From Acidobacteriota bacterium (GTDB lineage: Bacteria; Acidobacteriota; Vicinamibacteria; Vicinamibacterales; UBA8438), in NCBI GenBank assembly GCA_009861545.1, contig VXME01000146.1, positions 1 to 57,125 on the forward strand: 57,125 bases of DNA. The letters run 5' to 3'. The notes under the pieces were generated by a model. That model ran no database searches. It saw only the letters and a list, made by a program, of their open reading frames with translations, and was not told the origin of the DNA. The translations under genes and the position numbers were made by a program. Within the stretch, counting starts at the first letter, position 1, and every line of letters begins with the position of its first letter. Positions 26,254 through 35,613 of the stretch are shown piece after piece.

Positions 26254-28644
26254 CTAGTGGAGCTGCAGATCGACCTGATCGAAGTAGTCGGGCTTGACCA
26301 GGACCTCCCGCGGCTTGCCCGAGGTTCCTGCGGAGACCAGACCGTCCGCCTCCATCATGTCGACGAGGCGCGCAGCGCGGCTGAAACCGATGCGGAGGCG
26401 CCGCTGTAGAAACGAGATGGAGGCCTGGCCGCTGCCGACGATGATGCGCGCGGCCTGGTCGTAGAGGTCGTCGTGCTCTACCGGAGCCGCTTCCGGCGCC
26501 TTCTCGTCGGCGGTGATCGACTCGTCGTAGCCGGGCGCGCCCTGTTTGCGCAGGAAGCTGCACAGACGTGCGGTCTCGCGCTCCGATATGTACGGACCGT
26601 GCAGCCGGACGCAACGGGACGACGCCGGCGGCAGGTACAGCATGTCTCCCTTTCCGAGAAGCTGCTCGGCGCCGTTGCCGTCGATAATGGTGCGCGAGTC
26701 GACCTTCGAGGACACGCGGAACGCGATGCGCGAGGGCAGATTCGCCTTGATCAGTCCGGTGATTACGTCGACCGACGGCCGCTGCGTCGCCAGGATGAGG
26801 TGAATCCCGACCGCCCGCGCCATCTGGGCCAGACGCGCTATCGATTCCTCGACGTCCTTGCTCGCCACCATCATCAGGTCGGCGAGCTCGTCGATGGCGA
26901 GAATCACGTAGGGCAGGGGCGTCGGCATCTCGGCACCTTCGCCGCCTTCCCCACCGGTGTGGGCGGCGCCGGCGCCCGCCTCGATCTGCCGGCGCACGTT
27001 CCGGTTGTACTGGCCGATATTGCGCACACCCTCGGCGGCGAGCTGCTTGTACCGTTCCTCCATCTCGCGAACCGCCCAGCGGAGCGCATTGTTGGCCTGC
27101 TTGGGATCGACCACGACCGGCGTCAGGAGGTGAGGGATGTCCGCGTACATCCCGAGCTCCAGGCGCTTCGGGTCGATCATGATCAGCCGCACCTCGTCGG
27201 GTGTCGCCCGGTACAGGATGCTGGTCAGCATCGCGTTCAGGCCGACGGACTTGCCCGTGCCGGTGGCGCCGGCAATCAGCAGATGGGGCATGGTGGCGAG
27301 ATCGGCGACGACCGGTTCGCCATGGATGGTCTTGCCGAGCGCGAGCGTCAGCTTCGACGACGACTGCGTGTACGGTTCGGATTGCAGCAGCTCCCGCAGC
27401 GAGATCTGATCGCGTTCCGCGTTGGGGATCTGCATGCCCACGGTCGACTTGCCGGGGATGCGCTCGATGAGCACCGACTCGGCCTGCATCGCCAGGCACA
27501 GGTCGTCGGCGAGGCCGGTGACGCGACTGTACTTGACGCCGGCGTCCGGCTTGAACTCGAAGGTCGTGACCACCGGACCTGGATGGATCTGCACCACGGA
27601 GCCCTCGACGGAGAACTCACGGCACTTCTCCTCGAGCAGATGGGCCCGGTCCATGAGCTGGCGTTCGTCGAAGGTCTGCATCGCTCGCGGCGAGTCGAGC
27701 AGGGAGATCGGAGGCGAGGTGTAGCGGCTGCGCCGCTCCTGCATCGACAGATCGGGCGTAGGCGCGGGCACGGGCTCGAGTGGCTCGGGCGGTGACGATA
27801 TCGGGGGCGCGGACGCGGGCAGCGGAGCCGGTGGGGGCGGCGGCTCCGAATCGAGAGCCACGTTCCCGGCCGGGTCCCCGGCCGACGGTGCCGGCTCGGG
27901 CTCTCGCGGTTCGGTTGTCGCCTTCCGCGGCGTGCGCCGCGGACGTTCCGGAGCGTGGCTGCGAGCCAGAATCTCGGTGCGCGCGGACGACGAGCCGGTC
28001 TTCGCCAGATGCTTGTTGACGACGTCCCGCCGCTGCCGCGCGCGCTGGCGTCGCGTCCACCAGCTCCCGATCGTCCCGCGCACCGCCTGCGAGAGGCTGC
28101 CCAGACCGCGCCAGACGGCCGAAAAGAGCTGCCCCAGGGAGAACTGGGTCGACAACATCACCGCCAGAAACAGGGCGGTCAGGATGACGATGCTCGATCC
28201 GATCGGGTTGAAATACTCGGCCAGCAGGCCTGTCAGTACCGCGCCAAGATATCCGCCTGCATCGATGGGGCGGGGCGACTCCACGAGGTGTCCCACCGCA
28301 AGACTCAGGAACCCGGCGCTGCACCCCACGATCACGCCGAGGCCGAGCAGCTTCGCGTAGGCGCCACCGACAGGCCGGCACCAGAAGGCGTGCCAGCCGA
28401 GCACGACGAGTTGCACCGGAATCAGAAACGCCGTCAACCCCAGAGCCTGGTAGGAGAGCTCGGCCAGGAAGGCTCCGACCTGGCCGACCAGGTTCATCGG
28501 CGGCGTCGCTCCGCCGGGATAGAAGAACCAGACGGCGTCGGCGGCATTGTAGGTCGCCAGTGACACGAACCAGACGAGAGCGCTGGCGAAGAAGGTGACG
28601 CCGAATATCTCGCTTGCGCGACGGGACAGGGTCGTGGCTACCAC
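26254..28644 (-). CDS. ftsK: FtsK/SpoIIIE-type DNA translocase
   Basis: This 796-residue septal DNA pump has about four to five N-terminal transmembrane helices (1-185). A Pro/Glu/Ala-rich linker (about 235-300) precedes the translocase motor, with Walker A GATGTGKSV and Walker B VILAIDELADLMM. The C-terminal gamma winged helix (about 730-796: ARIIVGSGQASISFLQRRL, then ARLVDMMEADGLV) reads chromosome orientation sites. It begins at GTG 28644, three bases after the RNase J stop, so it belongs to that operon. The short linker is closer to SpoIIIE than to E. coli FtsK. Confidence 0.93.
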   Translation of the reverse strand: MVATTLSRRASEIFGVTFFASALVWFVSLATYNAADAVWFFYPGGATPPMNLVGQVGAFLAELSYQALGLTAFLIPVQLVVLGWHAFWCRPVGGAYAKLLGLGVIVGCSAGFLSLAVGHLVESPRPIDAGGYLGAVLTGLLAEYFNPIGSSIVILTALFLAVMLSTQFSLGQLFSAVWRGLGSLSQAVRGTIGSWWTRRQRARQRRDVVNKHLAKTGSSSARTEILARSHAPERPRRTPRKATTEPREPEPAPSAGDPAGNVALDSEPPPPPAPLPASAPPISSPPEPLEPVPAPTPDLSMQERRSRYTSPPISLLDSPRAMQTFDERQLMDRAHLLEEKCREFSVEGSVVQIHPGPVVTTFEFKPDAGVKYSRVTGLADDLCLAMQAESVLIERIPGKSTVGMQIPNAERDQISLRELLQSEPYTQSSSKLTLALGKTIHGEPVVADLATMPHLLIAGATGTGKSVGLNAMLTSILYRATPDEVRLIMIDPKRLELGMYADIPHLLTPVVVDPKQANNALRWAVREMEERYKQLAAEGVRNIGQYNRNVRRQIEAGAGAAHTGGEGGEGAEMPTPLPYVILAIDELADLMMVASKDVEESIARLAQMARAVGIHLILATQRPSVDVITGLIKANLPSRIAFRVSSKVDSRTIIDGNGAEQLLGKGDMLYLPPASSRCVRLHGPYISERETARLCSFLRKQGAPGYDESITADEKAPEAAPVEHDDLYDQAARIIVGSGQASISFLQRRLRIGFSRAARLVDMMEADGLVSAGTSGKPREVLVKPDYFDQVDLQLH

Positions 28645-28647
28645 AGT

Positions 28648-30324
28648 TCAGATCTCCAGGATGACCGGCAGCACCAATGGCCGCCGGCCGCACCGCTTGC
28701 GAAAGAAACGCTGCAACTCGACCCGCACCCGCTCGCCCATGACCCCCTGGTCCGTGCGCTCCTCGACGCTCGCCTCGGCGGCGAGTGCCCGCAGCGTGCC
28801 CGTCGCGGCGTCGAGCAGCGCCTCGGTCGGCCCGTCGAGGACGAACCCGCGTGTGATCAGCTCGGTGGCCTGCTCGATGCCGCCGCCGTGCGCGTTCACC
28901 GCCAGGACGGCGACTACGACTCCGTCGACGGCGAGGTGCCGGCGGTCGCGCAGAACCTCGTCGGCCACCTGACCGCTGCGCGTTCCGTCGATGAGCACAC
29001 GCCCCGCACGAACCGGCTCGCCAATCCAACCGCCCGATTCGTCGAAGCAGATGCGATCGCTGTTCTCGGCCAACAGCACCGTCACGCTCTCGCCGCACAC
29101 CTGCTCGGCGAGCCGGGCATGGTGCGCCAGATGGCGGTACTCTCCATGTATCGGCACGAAGCAGCGCGGGCTGATCAGCGAGAGCAGCAGCTTGAGGTCC
29201 TCCTCGCTGCCGTGCCCGGAGACATGAACCCGTTTGGACGGCTCGTCGACGACCCGCGCGCCCCGTCGGGCGATGTGATTCACCAACCGATCGATGGCGT
29301 GCCGGTTGCCGGGTATCGCGCGGGCGGAGAAGACCACGACGTCGCCCGCCTCCAGGCGAACGTGGCGATGGGCGCCGACGGCCATCCGCGCAAGGGCGGA
29401 GAACGGCTCGCCCTGTGAGCCGGTGACGATGCAGAGCACCCTCTCCGGCGGCAGGCGCGCGACGTCGGCCTCGGCGATCTGCAGGCCCGCGGGCAGGCGC
29501 AGATAGCCGAGCCTGGCGGCGAGCTCCGCATTCTCCACGACCCCCCGGCCGACGAACGCGACCTGGCGGCCGAAACGGTCGGCAAGATCGACGAGCAACT
29601 GCAGCCGGTGGAGGCTGGACGAGAAGGTGGTCACGACGAGCCGCCGGGGTGCGCCGGCGAATACTTCCTCGAGCGCCGGCTCCACGTGCCGCTCGGATCC
29701 CGAGTGGCCCGGCTGCGCCGCGTTCGTGCTGTCCCCGAAAAGAGCCAGCACGCCGCGCCGGCCCAGGTCGGCCAGACGATGGGTATCGGTGGGACGGCCG
29801 TCGAGAGGCGTCTGATCGAACTTGAAGTCCCCGCTGTGCAGCAGCGTGCCGGCTGGCGTGTGGATGGCCACCGCCACGGAATCGGGAATGCTGTGGGCGA
29901 CCTGCACGAACTCCACGTCGAGCCCGGCGGCGGTCACGGTCTCCGACGGCTCGACCGTCACCAGGCGGCCGGCGGTATCGCAGCCGTGCTCGGCGAGCTT
30001 GCGCTCCAGCAGGGCGAGGGTGAGCCGGGTGCCGTACGTGGGCCCGTCGATCAGATCCCAGATGTAGGGAACGGCGCCGATATGGTCCTCGTGGCCGTGC
30101 GTCAGCACCAGCGCCGACAACCGCCCGAGCTCTCCCGCGAGGGAGCGCACGTCGGGAATGACGAGGTCCACGCCGAAGTGCTCGGGGCCTGGGAACATCA
30201 CCCCGGCGTCGATCAGAAGGCTGTCCGGCCCGCAGCGGACGGCCATCATGTTCATGCCGAACTCGCCGACGCCGCCGAGGAGCAGCACCTCGACCAGCGG
30301 CGTGCGCCCGGAATCGCGGGTCAT
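28648..30324 (-). CDS. rnj: ribonuclease J
   Basis: This 558-residue metallo-beta-lactamase/beta-CASP nuclease acts in mRNA decay and rRNA maturation (5'-to-3' exo and endo activity). The metal motif THGHEDH gives H76, H78, D80 and H81; DSTNA, GHSGSE and the beta-CASP block VSGHGSEEDLK follow, then the C-terminal domain. ATG 30324 is chosen for normal family length; TTG 30363 would add 13 residues. A TATACT on the minus strand (30498-30493) could be a private promoter, as the 183-base gap to rsmA is the largest in this cluster. Confidence 0.9.
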   Translation of the reverse strand: MTRDSGRTPLVEVLLLGGVGEFGMNMMAVRCGPDSLLIDAGVMFPGPEHFGVDLVIPDVRSLAGELGRLSALVLTHGHEDHIGAVPYIWDLIDGPTYGTRLTLALLERKLAEHGCDTAGRLVTVEPSETVTAAGLDVEFVQVAHSIPDSVAVAIHTPAGTLLHSGDFKFDQTPLDGRPTDTHRLADLGRRGVLALFGDSTNAAQPGHSGSERHVEPALEEVFAGAPRRLVVTTFSSSLHRLQLLVDLADRFGRQVAFVGRGVVENAELAARLGYLRLPAGLQIAEADVARLPPERVLCIVTGSQGEPFSALARMAVGAHRHVRLEAGDVVVFSARAIPGNRHAIDRLVNHIARRGARVVDEPSKRVHVSGHGSEEDLKLLLSLISPRCFVPIHGEYRHLAHHARLAEQVCGESVTVLLAENSDRICFDESGGWIGEPVRAGRVLIDGTRSGQVADEVLRDRRHLAVDGVVVAVLAVNAHGGGIEQATELITRGFVLDGPTEALLDAATGTLRALAAEASVEERTDQGVMGERVRVELQRFFRKRCGRRPLVLPVILEI

Positions 30325-30507
30325 CTCGGATCTCTCGCGGGAGCCGCGGTACCTCTCGATCAACGCATCAACGGCCGGGGCGGACGCGCCGAAAGGGACG
30401 AAGTCGAGCGCGCAACCGGACGGGACTGCCCGGCGCCACGGTCCATGTGCGGGCTGCTGGGGAACCCGCGAGTGGCAGGAGAGACGGACCGCAGTATAGC
30501 ACAGGGA

Positions 30508-31341
30508 TCAGTCTGGCATGGCGGCCAGAACATCAGACAGGTCAATGAGTTCCGGCAGGTCGAGGGTGCCCGGCCGACGGGTCGGGCACAGACCCGCGGC
30601 GCGGCAGACCGACAGCGGATCGAACGCCGGGGAGGAGTTGAACGCGGCGAGGGCATTCACCACCTGCTTGCGGCGTCGGGTAAACAGACGACGGACCAGC
30701 AGCTCGAAGCCCGCCGCGTCGACGGGCGCGCGGACCGGATCGCGAAAGCGCAGGGAGACGAGCGCCGATCGGACCTTCGGCGCCGGGCGGAATGCTCCGG
30801 GCGGCACGTCGAGCATCCAGCGGGTGTCGGCGTGCAGGGACGCCATGACCGCCAGCGGACCGTACGCCCGCGATCCGACGCCGGCAACGACACGTTCGGC
30901 CACCTCGCGCTGCAGCATGACCACCGCGTCGCGTATTCCCGCCGCGAGCGCGTCGTGGAGCAGACGCAGCAGAATCGGGGCTGAGACCCCGTACGGCAGA
31001 TTCCCGACGACTCGCACCGAGTCCGCCGGCCGCCCGCCGGCGCCGCGGCGCAAGCTCGCCGTCGCCTCGTGCAGGTCCAGTTGCAGGAAGTCGGCGTGAC
31101 GGATTTCGACGTTGGCGGGAGCGCCGGTCTTCAGCCGCTGTACGAGATTCTCGTCCAGCTCGACCGCCAGCAGCCGGCCTGCACGGTTCGCGAGCGCGAA
31201 GGTGAGCGCTCCGCGGCCCGGCCCGATCTCGAGGAGGACCTGTTCCGTCGTCGGCGCGACGACGTCCACGACCTTCCGTACCCAGGCCGGCTCCAGGAAG
31301 TGTTGCCCCAGCCGTCGCCGAGGCTTGAGTTGCCGCGCCAT
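30508..31341 (-). CDS. rsmA: 16S rRNA (adenine1518-N6/adenine1519-N6)-dimethyltransferase
   Basis: This 277-residue KsgA-family enzyme dimethylates two adjacent adenines near the 3' end of 16S rRNA in late 30S assembly. RRLGQHFLEP, the SAM loop EIGPGRGALT, VELDENL, the catalytic NLPYGVSAPIL and the C-terminal RLFTRRRKQVVNAL are all in place. It starts 10 bases after the metallopeptidase gene. Upstream-to-downstream order on this strand is lexA, DUF3467, metallopeptidase, rsmA, rnj, ftsK. Confidence 0.93.
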   Translation of the reverse strand: MARQLKPRRRLGQHFLEPAWVRKVVDVVAPTTEQVLLEIGPGRGALTFALANRAGRLLAVELDENLVQRLKTGAPANVEIRHADFLQLDLHEATASLRRGAGGRPADSVRVVGNLPYGVSAPILLRLLHDALAAGIRDAVVMLQREVAERVVAGVGSRAYGPLAVMASLHADTRWMLDVPPGAFRPAPKVRSALVSLRFRDPVRAPVDAAGFELLVRRLFTRRRKQVVNALAAFNSSPAFDPLSVCRAAGLCPTRRPGTLDLPELIDLSDVLAAMPD

Positions 31342-31351
31342 GCCCGTCGGG

Positions 31352-31750
31352 TCATCGCTGGTCGCCGAACGTCTCTTCGGCCCAGATCGCTTCGGCCTCG
31401 TCGATCTCCTCCTCGCTGAGCCCGAAATGGTGGCCGAACTCGTGAATGACCGTCTCGCCGACGGCGCGTACTACATCGTCCTCGTCCTCGGCGTCTTCCA
31501 GGATCGGATCGCGGAAGATGATGACCTGGTCTGGAAGCTCGGCCAACTGACCCCACTCGCGTTCCACCAGGGAAACCCCCTGATAGAGCCCGTACAGCGT
31601 TTCCGGGGGGGCCATGCCCAGTTCGGCGAGCAATTCCGGGGAGGGCTCGTCCTCGATCACCAGGGCGACGTTCCGCATCGCTTCGCGAAACTGTTGCGGA
31701 ATCAGCTCGAAGGCTTCCGCCACCAGTTCCTCGAACCGCTCGTCGGTCAT
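31352..31750 (-). CDS. small zincin-like metallopeptidase family protein
   Basis: This 132-residue protein has the zinc motif HEFGHHFG (H103, E104, H107) preceded by VGETVI. Acidic N- and C-terminal helices (DEDD about 89-92; EEEIDEAEAIW) flank it. This layout matches the short, possibly minimal zincin-like proteases found beside housekeeping genes in Acidobacteria and Actinobacteria (Pfam zincin_1 type). The substrate is unknown. It lies 8 bases after the DUF3467 gene and 10 before rsmA, so it is in the operon. Confidence 0.8.
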   Translation of the reverse strand: MTDERFEELVAEAFELIPQQFREAMRNVALVIEDEPSPELLAELGMAPPETLYGLYQGVSLVEREWGQLAELPDQVIIFRDPILEDAEDEDDVVRAVGETVIHEFGHHFGLSEEEIDEAEAIWAEETFGDQR

Positions 31751-31758
31751 GGCCTCGA

Positions 31759-32094
31759 CTAGTGCACCGCGTCCCTCGGCGAGGCAACCTTCGGAGGCGC
31801 CTCGCTGAAGGCGCGCGCGTGCTCCTGCAGCGCGGTGATCAGGCTCGGGATGAACGCTGCCGGCACGACGATCCGGGCGCGGACCGGCGCCCGGAGCTGA
31901 CGAGGCCCGTCCGACTGCCGTTCGTCGCCGTCGGCCTCCCGCACCTCGGTTTCGGAGGGCGGCAGCACCTCGCAGAAGGTCAGGGTGAAATCGAAGGGCG
32001 TGTGCGAGATGGCGCAGAAGTTCGCGTACGTGCGTGCGACGTCGCTCGGTTCGTCCGGCACTATCGTGAAATTGATCTGCTTGCGTTCGGGCAT
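31759..32094 (-). CDS. DUF3467 family protein
   Basis: This 111-residue protein has the family pattern: a strand pair at the start (INFTIVPDEPSDVARTYANFCAISHTPFDF), a variable loop, then ARIVVPAAFIPSLITALQEHARAF. Small DUF3467 proteins are widespread in bacteria and of unknown function. Here the loop (about 47-72) is longer and charged. The gene sits between lexA and the metallopeptidase gene, all on the minus strand. Confidence 0.75.
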   Translation of the reverse strand: MPERKQINFTIVPDEPSDVARTYANFCAISHTPFDFTLTFCEVLPPSETEVREADGDERQSDGPRQLRAPVRARIVVPAAFIPSLITALQEHARAFSEAPPKVASPRDAVH

Positions 32095-32170
32095 TTGTCT
32101 CGTCCTCGGTTGATGCGCTTCGACGTCCGGCCGGGCGCCGATGACGCCCCGCGGAGATCGGCGGGCGCGG

Positions 32171-32776
32171 TCAGTATCTTCTCATGAGGCCGACGACGAC
32201 GCCCTGTATCTGTACCCGCCCGGCGTCCACCACGAGCGGCTGCATGGCGGGATTCGCCGGTTGCAGGCGGATGCGCCCTTCCTCCCGGTAGAAGGTCTTG
32301 AGCGTCGCCTCGGACGCGTCGAGCAGGGCAATCACCATCTCGCCGTTCTCCGCGGTCCGGCGATCTTCGACGATCACGATGTCGCCGTCGCGGATCTGCT
32401 CGTCGATCATGGACTGGCCACGCACCCGGAGCGCATACGTGGCGCGCATGCCCGTGAGATTCTCGGGGACCGCGACGGTCTCCGGAGAGACCACCGCCTC
32501 GATGGGATCGCCGGCGGCGACGTAGCCCTGCAACGGGAGCTCGATCGCGCGTCCGCCGATACCCGTCGGCACCAGCTCCACGGAGCGGCTGCGGTTCCAG
32601 GCGCGCTTGATGAAACCCTTCTCCTGCAGATTCGTCAGGTGCTTGTGCACGGTGGCGAGCGAGGAGAGCCCGAAACGCCGGCCGATCTCCTCCAGGCTCG
32701 GACTGTAGCCGTGGTGCTGGATGAACTCGGTGAGGTAATCGAGGATCTCTCGCTGTCGCCTCGTGAGCGGTTGCAC
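32171..32776 (-). CDS. lexA: LexA repressor
   Basis: This 201-residue SOS repressor has a winged-helix DNA-binding domain (about 1-65: SPSLEEIGRRFGLSSLATVHKHL) and an S24 self-cleavage domain. The cleavage pair A88-G89 lies in GYVAAGD; the catalytic dyad is S122 (RGQSM) and K160 (EATLK). It starts at GTG 32776, preceded by GAGGAGG. RecA-dependent self-cleavage would induce its targets. It heads the minus-strand block, and a TTTACAGCAAA dyad lies about 45 bases upstream. Confidence 0.94.
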   Translation of the reverse strand: MQPLTRRQREILDYLTEFIQHHGYSPSLEEIGRRFGLSSLATVHKHLTNLQEKGFIKRAWNRSRSVELVPTGIGGRAIELPLQGYVAAGDPIEAVVSPETVAVPENLTGMRATYALRVRGQSMIDEQIRDGDIVIVEDRRTAENGEMVIALLDASEATLKTFYREEGRIRLQPANPAMQPLVVDAGRVQIQGVVVGLMRRY

Positions 32777-32820
32777 GGTGCCTCCTCATGGCGTGTCGAC
32801 ACGGGCGTCGGACTCACTAC

Positions 32821-32831
32821 TTTACAGCAAA
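32821..32831. promoter_or_regulatory. imperfect dyad upstream of lexA, possible operator
   Basis: TTTACAGCAAA reads TTTGCTGTAAA on the other strand, so eight of eleven positions are symmetric. It lies in the 119-base region between lexA and the divergent gene, in the only AT-rich patch there. LexA usually represses itself, but its box varies between phyla, so assignment is a guess. The minus strand also carries TAAAGT nearby, a possible -10. Confidence 0.3.
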
Positions 32832-32895
32832 CAAAAGGCGAACATCAAGGCGGCGGCGCCGCCGCGGGATCCGCGCCGCATGCTACAGTTTCGGG

Positions 32896-33486
32896 GTGAA
32901 CTGGATAGTTGCCGCGATGGTGATGCTCGGGGCGGCGGCGCCGGCTCCGCAGGGCGGGCCTCCGACCGCCGCCGACGGCCGCGAGTTCGAATCGGCGCTG
33001 GGCCGCATTCTGCTCAATGCCGCCACGCCGCGTCGCGGCGAGCCCCGCGAGGTAATCATCACCGAACGGGCGGTGGCCGGCTTTCTGCGATTTCAGGCCG
33101 CTGACAGCCTGCCGCCGGGACTGGCCGATCCGGAGTTGCGCATGGAGGCGGGCGGACGCCTGACGGTCACCGCCACCGTCGATCTGGATGCGGTGCGCGA
33201 GCAGCAGTCGCCGGGGCCGCTCAATCCCCTCCGCTTCCTGAGCGGAAGCGTGCCCGTCACGGCGATCGGCATCGTGCAGTCGTCCCGCCGTACGCTGACG
33301 ATCCGGATCGAATCGGCGCGGGTCGGAGCGCTTCCGGTGCCGGCGACCCTCGTGGCCGAACTGGTGCAGGTCTACACCCGGTCGGATCAGTATCCCGACG
33401 GGATCGACGTGAGCGAACCGATTCCGCTTCCGAGCGGCATCGACGCCGTGCGCGTCGAGTCGCGGCGGACCGTGGTCGTCCAGTGA
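32896..33486 (+). CDS. hypothetical exported protein upstream of recG
   Basis: From GTG 32896 the product is 196 residues. A short hydrophobic start (NWIVAAMVMLGAAAPAP) looks like a signal peptide. The rest is beta-rich with repeated short strands (RLTVTATVDLDAV, RTLTIRIESARVGALPVPATLVAELV), reminiscent of lipid-binding LmeA/DUF2993-type proteins, but I cannot assign it firmly. An upstream ATG at 32788 would add an Arg-rich segment and is unlikely. It ends 3 bases before recG, so the two share a transcript. Confidence 0.65.
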   Translation: MNWIVAAMVMLGAAAPAPQGGPPTAADGREFESALGRILLNAATPRRGEPREVIITERAVAGFLRFQAADSLPPGLADPELRMEAGGRLTVTATVDLDAVREQQSPGPLNPLRFLSGSVPVTAIGIVQSSRRTLTIRIESARVGALPVPATLVAELVQVYTRSDQYPDGIDVSEPIPLPSGIDAVRVESRRTVVVQ

Positions 33487-33489
33487 GCG

Positions 33490-35607
33490 ATGCGGTCTGC
33501 CGCCGCCGCTGACGCGCTGCAGACGCCTGTCCAGTACCTGAAGGGCGTCGGTCCGCGGCGCGCCGCGGACCTCGCTTCAGTCGGCGTGCAGACCGTCGAG
33601 GATCTGCTCCTGACCCTGCCTCGCCGCTACGAGGACCGGGCGATCCTGCAATCGATCCGCGACCTGCGCCCCGGCGAAGCGACCACGATCAGCGGCACGG
33701 TGCTGAGCTGCGGTCTGCGTACGACGCGCCGGCCGGGGTTCCGCATCTTCGAGATGCTCGTTCAGGACGCATCCGGCCGCGTGCGCGTCGCCTTCCTGAA
33801 CCAGGCGTTCCTCAAGGACGTCTTCGCGGCGCGGCAGCAGGTCGTGCTGCACGGCCGGGTCGACCGGCGTCCGACCGGGGGCCTGCAGATCACCAATCCG
33901 GACCATGAAATCGTGTCCGACGAGGAGGACGACGCAAGGGGCGAGCCGATCCACACCGGGCGCATCGTGCCCGTCTACGAGAAGGTCGGGTCGCTGACGC
34001 CGAAGTCGCTTCGTCGCGTCGTCCACGACGCACTCCAGCGCCTGCCGGCGGAGGTGGACGACCCGCTGCCCGACGGCGTCCGCCGCTCGCTCGGCGCGCC
34101 GCCGCGCCGGCAGGCGCTTGCCGATGCGCACTTTCCGCCGCCCGGGACCTCCATCGAGGCACTCGACCGCTTCGGGACGCCCGCGCAGCAGCGTCTGGTC
34201 TTCGAGGAGTTCTTCTTCTTCCAGGTCGGCCTGCTGTTGCGGCGGCGCGAGTCGGACACCCGCGTCAAGCCGCGGCGAATCGTCGTCGACGACCGGATCC
34301 GGCAGGCTGCCCGGGACCTGCTCCCGTTCCGCCTGACGGGGCATCAGCGGCAGGCCCTGAAGGAGATCGTCGAGGACCTGCAGCGCCCGCGGTCGATGAA
34401 CCGCCTGCTGCAGGGCGACGTCGGCTCGGGCAAGACCATAGTCGCGCTGCTCGCGGCGCTCGTCGCCATGGAAAACGGACTGCAGGTGGCGTTCATGGCG
34501 CCGACCGAGATCCTCGCCGAGCAGCACTACGCGAGCATCAGCCGCGTGCTGTCGCAGTCGCGTTTCGCCGCCGCTCTGCTGACCGGCACGCTCCCGGCGC
34601 GGACGCGGCGCGAGGCCGGCAGCCGCATCGCCAACGGCGCGTCGCAGCTCGTCGTGGGCACCCACGCGCTCGTGCAGGGCGACGTCCGGTTCAGGGCCCT
34701 GGGCCTCGCGATCGTCGACGAGCAGCACCGCTTCGGCGTCGTTCAGCGTGCGATCCTGCGCGACAAGGGCCTCGATCCGGACGTGCTCGTGATGACGGCC
34801 ACGCCGATTCCACGGACCCTGGCCCTGACCGCGTACGGCGACCTGGACGTTTCCGAGATCAGGGAGCGCCTTCCCGGCCGGCATCCGGTGAAGACGCTGA
34901 TACGCAGCGAGGCGCGCCGCACCGAGACCTACGACCTCGTTCGCACGGAGCTGCGCGCGGGACGGCAGGCGTTCGTCGTCTACCCGCTCGTCGAGGAATC
35001 GGAGAAACTGGACCTGAGAGCGGCGACGGAGATGGCCGCGGAGCTGCAGGCGCGCGTGTTCCCGGACGCCCGGGTCGGCCTGGTCCACGGCCGCATTGCG
35101 ACCGGCGAGCGCGAGCGGACGATGGCGGCGTTCGCGGCCGGGCGGATCGATGTGCTGGTTGCGACGACGGTGATCGAGGTGGGCATCGACGTGCCGAACG
35201 CGACCGTGATGGTGATAGAGCAGGCCGAGCGTTTCGGGCTGGCCCAGCTGCACCAGTTGCGCGGCCGCGTGGGGCGTGGCGCGGCCCGGGCCTGCTGCGT
35301 CCTGATGCACGCCGCGCGGCTCTCCGATGCGGCCGAGGCCCGGCTGCGGGCGCTGGCGGGGACGACCGACGGATTCGAGATCGCGGAGCGCGATCTGGAG
35401 CTGCGCGGCCCGGGCGACTTCTTCGGCACCAGGCAGTCCGGCGTCCCGTTGTTCCGGGTCGGCGATCTGTTGCGCGATCACCGGCTGATGGAGGAGGCTC
35501 GACGCGCGGCGGCCGCGTGGATCGGCGGCGCGGAAGCGACCGGTCCGCGACTCGACGCCGTGCGCGGCGCCTGGACCCGCCGCTTCGGGCTGGCCGGGGT
35601 GGCCTGA
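33490..35607 (+). CDS. recG: ATP-dependent DNA helicase RecG
   Basis: This 705-residue branch-migration helicase rescues stalled forks and processes Holliday junctions. The N-terminal wedge/OB domain (about 10-190: VQYLKGVGPRRAADLASVGV, DLLLTLPRRYEDR) precedes the motor. Motor motifs: Walker A LQGDVGSGKTIVA, DEQH box with RFGVVQRA, TATPIPRTLALT, VATTVIEVGIDVPNA and QLRGRVGRG. The C-terminal ERDLELRGPGDFFGTRQSG is diagnostic for RecG. Length is normal. It ends 6 bases before rsmD. Confidence 0.96.
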   Translation: MRSAAAADALQTPVQYLKGVGPRRAADLASVGVQTVEDLLLTLPRRYEDRAILQSIRDLRPGEATTISGTVLSCGLRTTRRPGFRIFEMLVQDASGRVRVAFLNQAFLKDVFAARQQVVLHGRVDRRPTGGLQITNPDHEIVSDEEDDARGEPIHTGRIVPVYEKVGSLTPKSLRRVVHDALQRLPAEVDDPLPDGVRRSLGAPPRRQALADAHFPPPGTSIEALDRFGTPAQQRLVFEEFFFFQVGLLLRRRESDTRVKPRRIVVDDRIRQAARDLLPFRLTGHQRQALKEIVEDLQRPRSMNRLLQGDVGSGKTIVALLAALVAMENGLQVAFMAPTEILAEQHYASISRVLSQSRFAAALLTGTLPARTRREAGSRIANGASQLVVGTHALVQGDVRFRALGLAIVDEQHRFGVVQRAILRDKGLDPDVLVMTATPIPRTLALTAYGDLDVSEIRERLPGRHPVKTLIRSEARRTETYDLVRTELRAGRQAFVVYPLVEESEKLDLRAATEMAAELQARVFPDARVGLVHGRIATGERERTMAAFAAGRIDVLVATTVIEVGIDVPNATVMVIEQAERFGLAQLHQLRGRVGRGAARACCVLMHAARLSDAAEARLRALAGTTDGFEIAERDLELRGPGDFFGTRQSGVPLFRVGDLLRDHRLMEEARRAAAAWIGGAEATGPRLDAVRGAWTRRFGLAGVA

Positions 35608-35613
35608 GACAGG

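Noticed and set aside
24302..27499. Very long open frame on the minus strand (about 1065 codons) across pepA and ftsK
   Set aside because: It runs antisense to pepA and in another frame of ftsK, has no recognisable domain, and is expected from the high GC third positions of the true genes.
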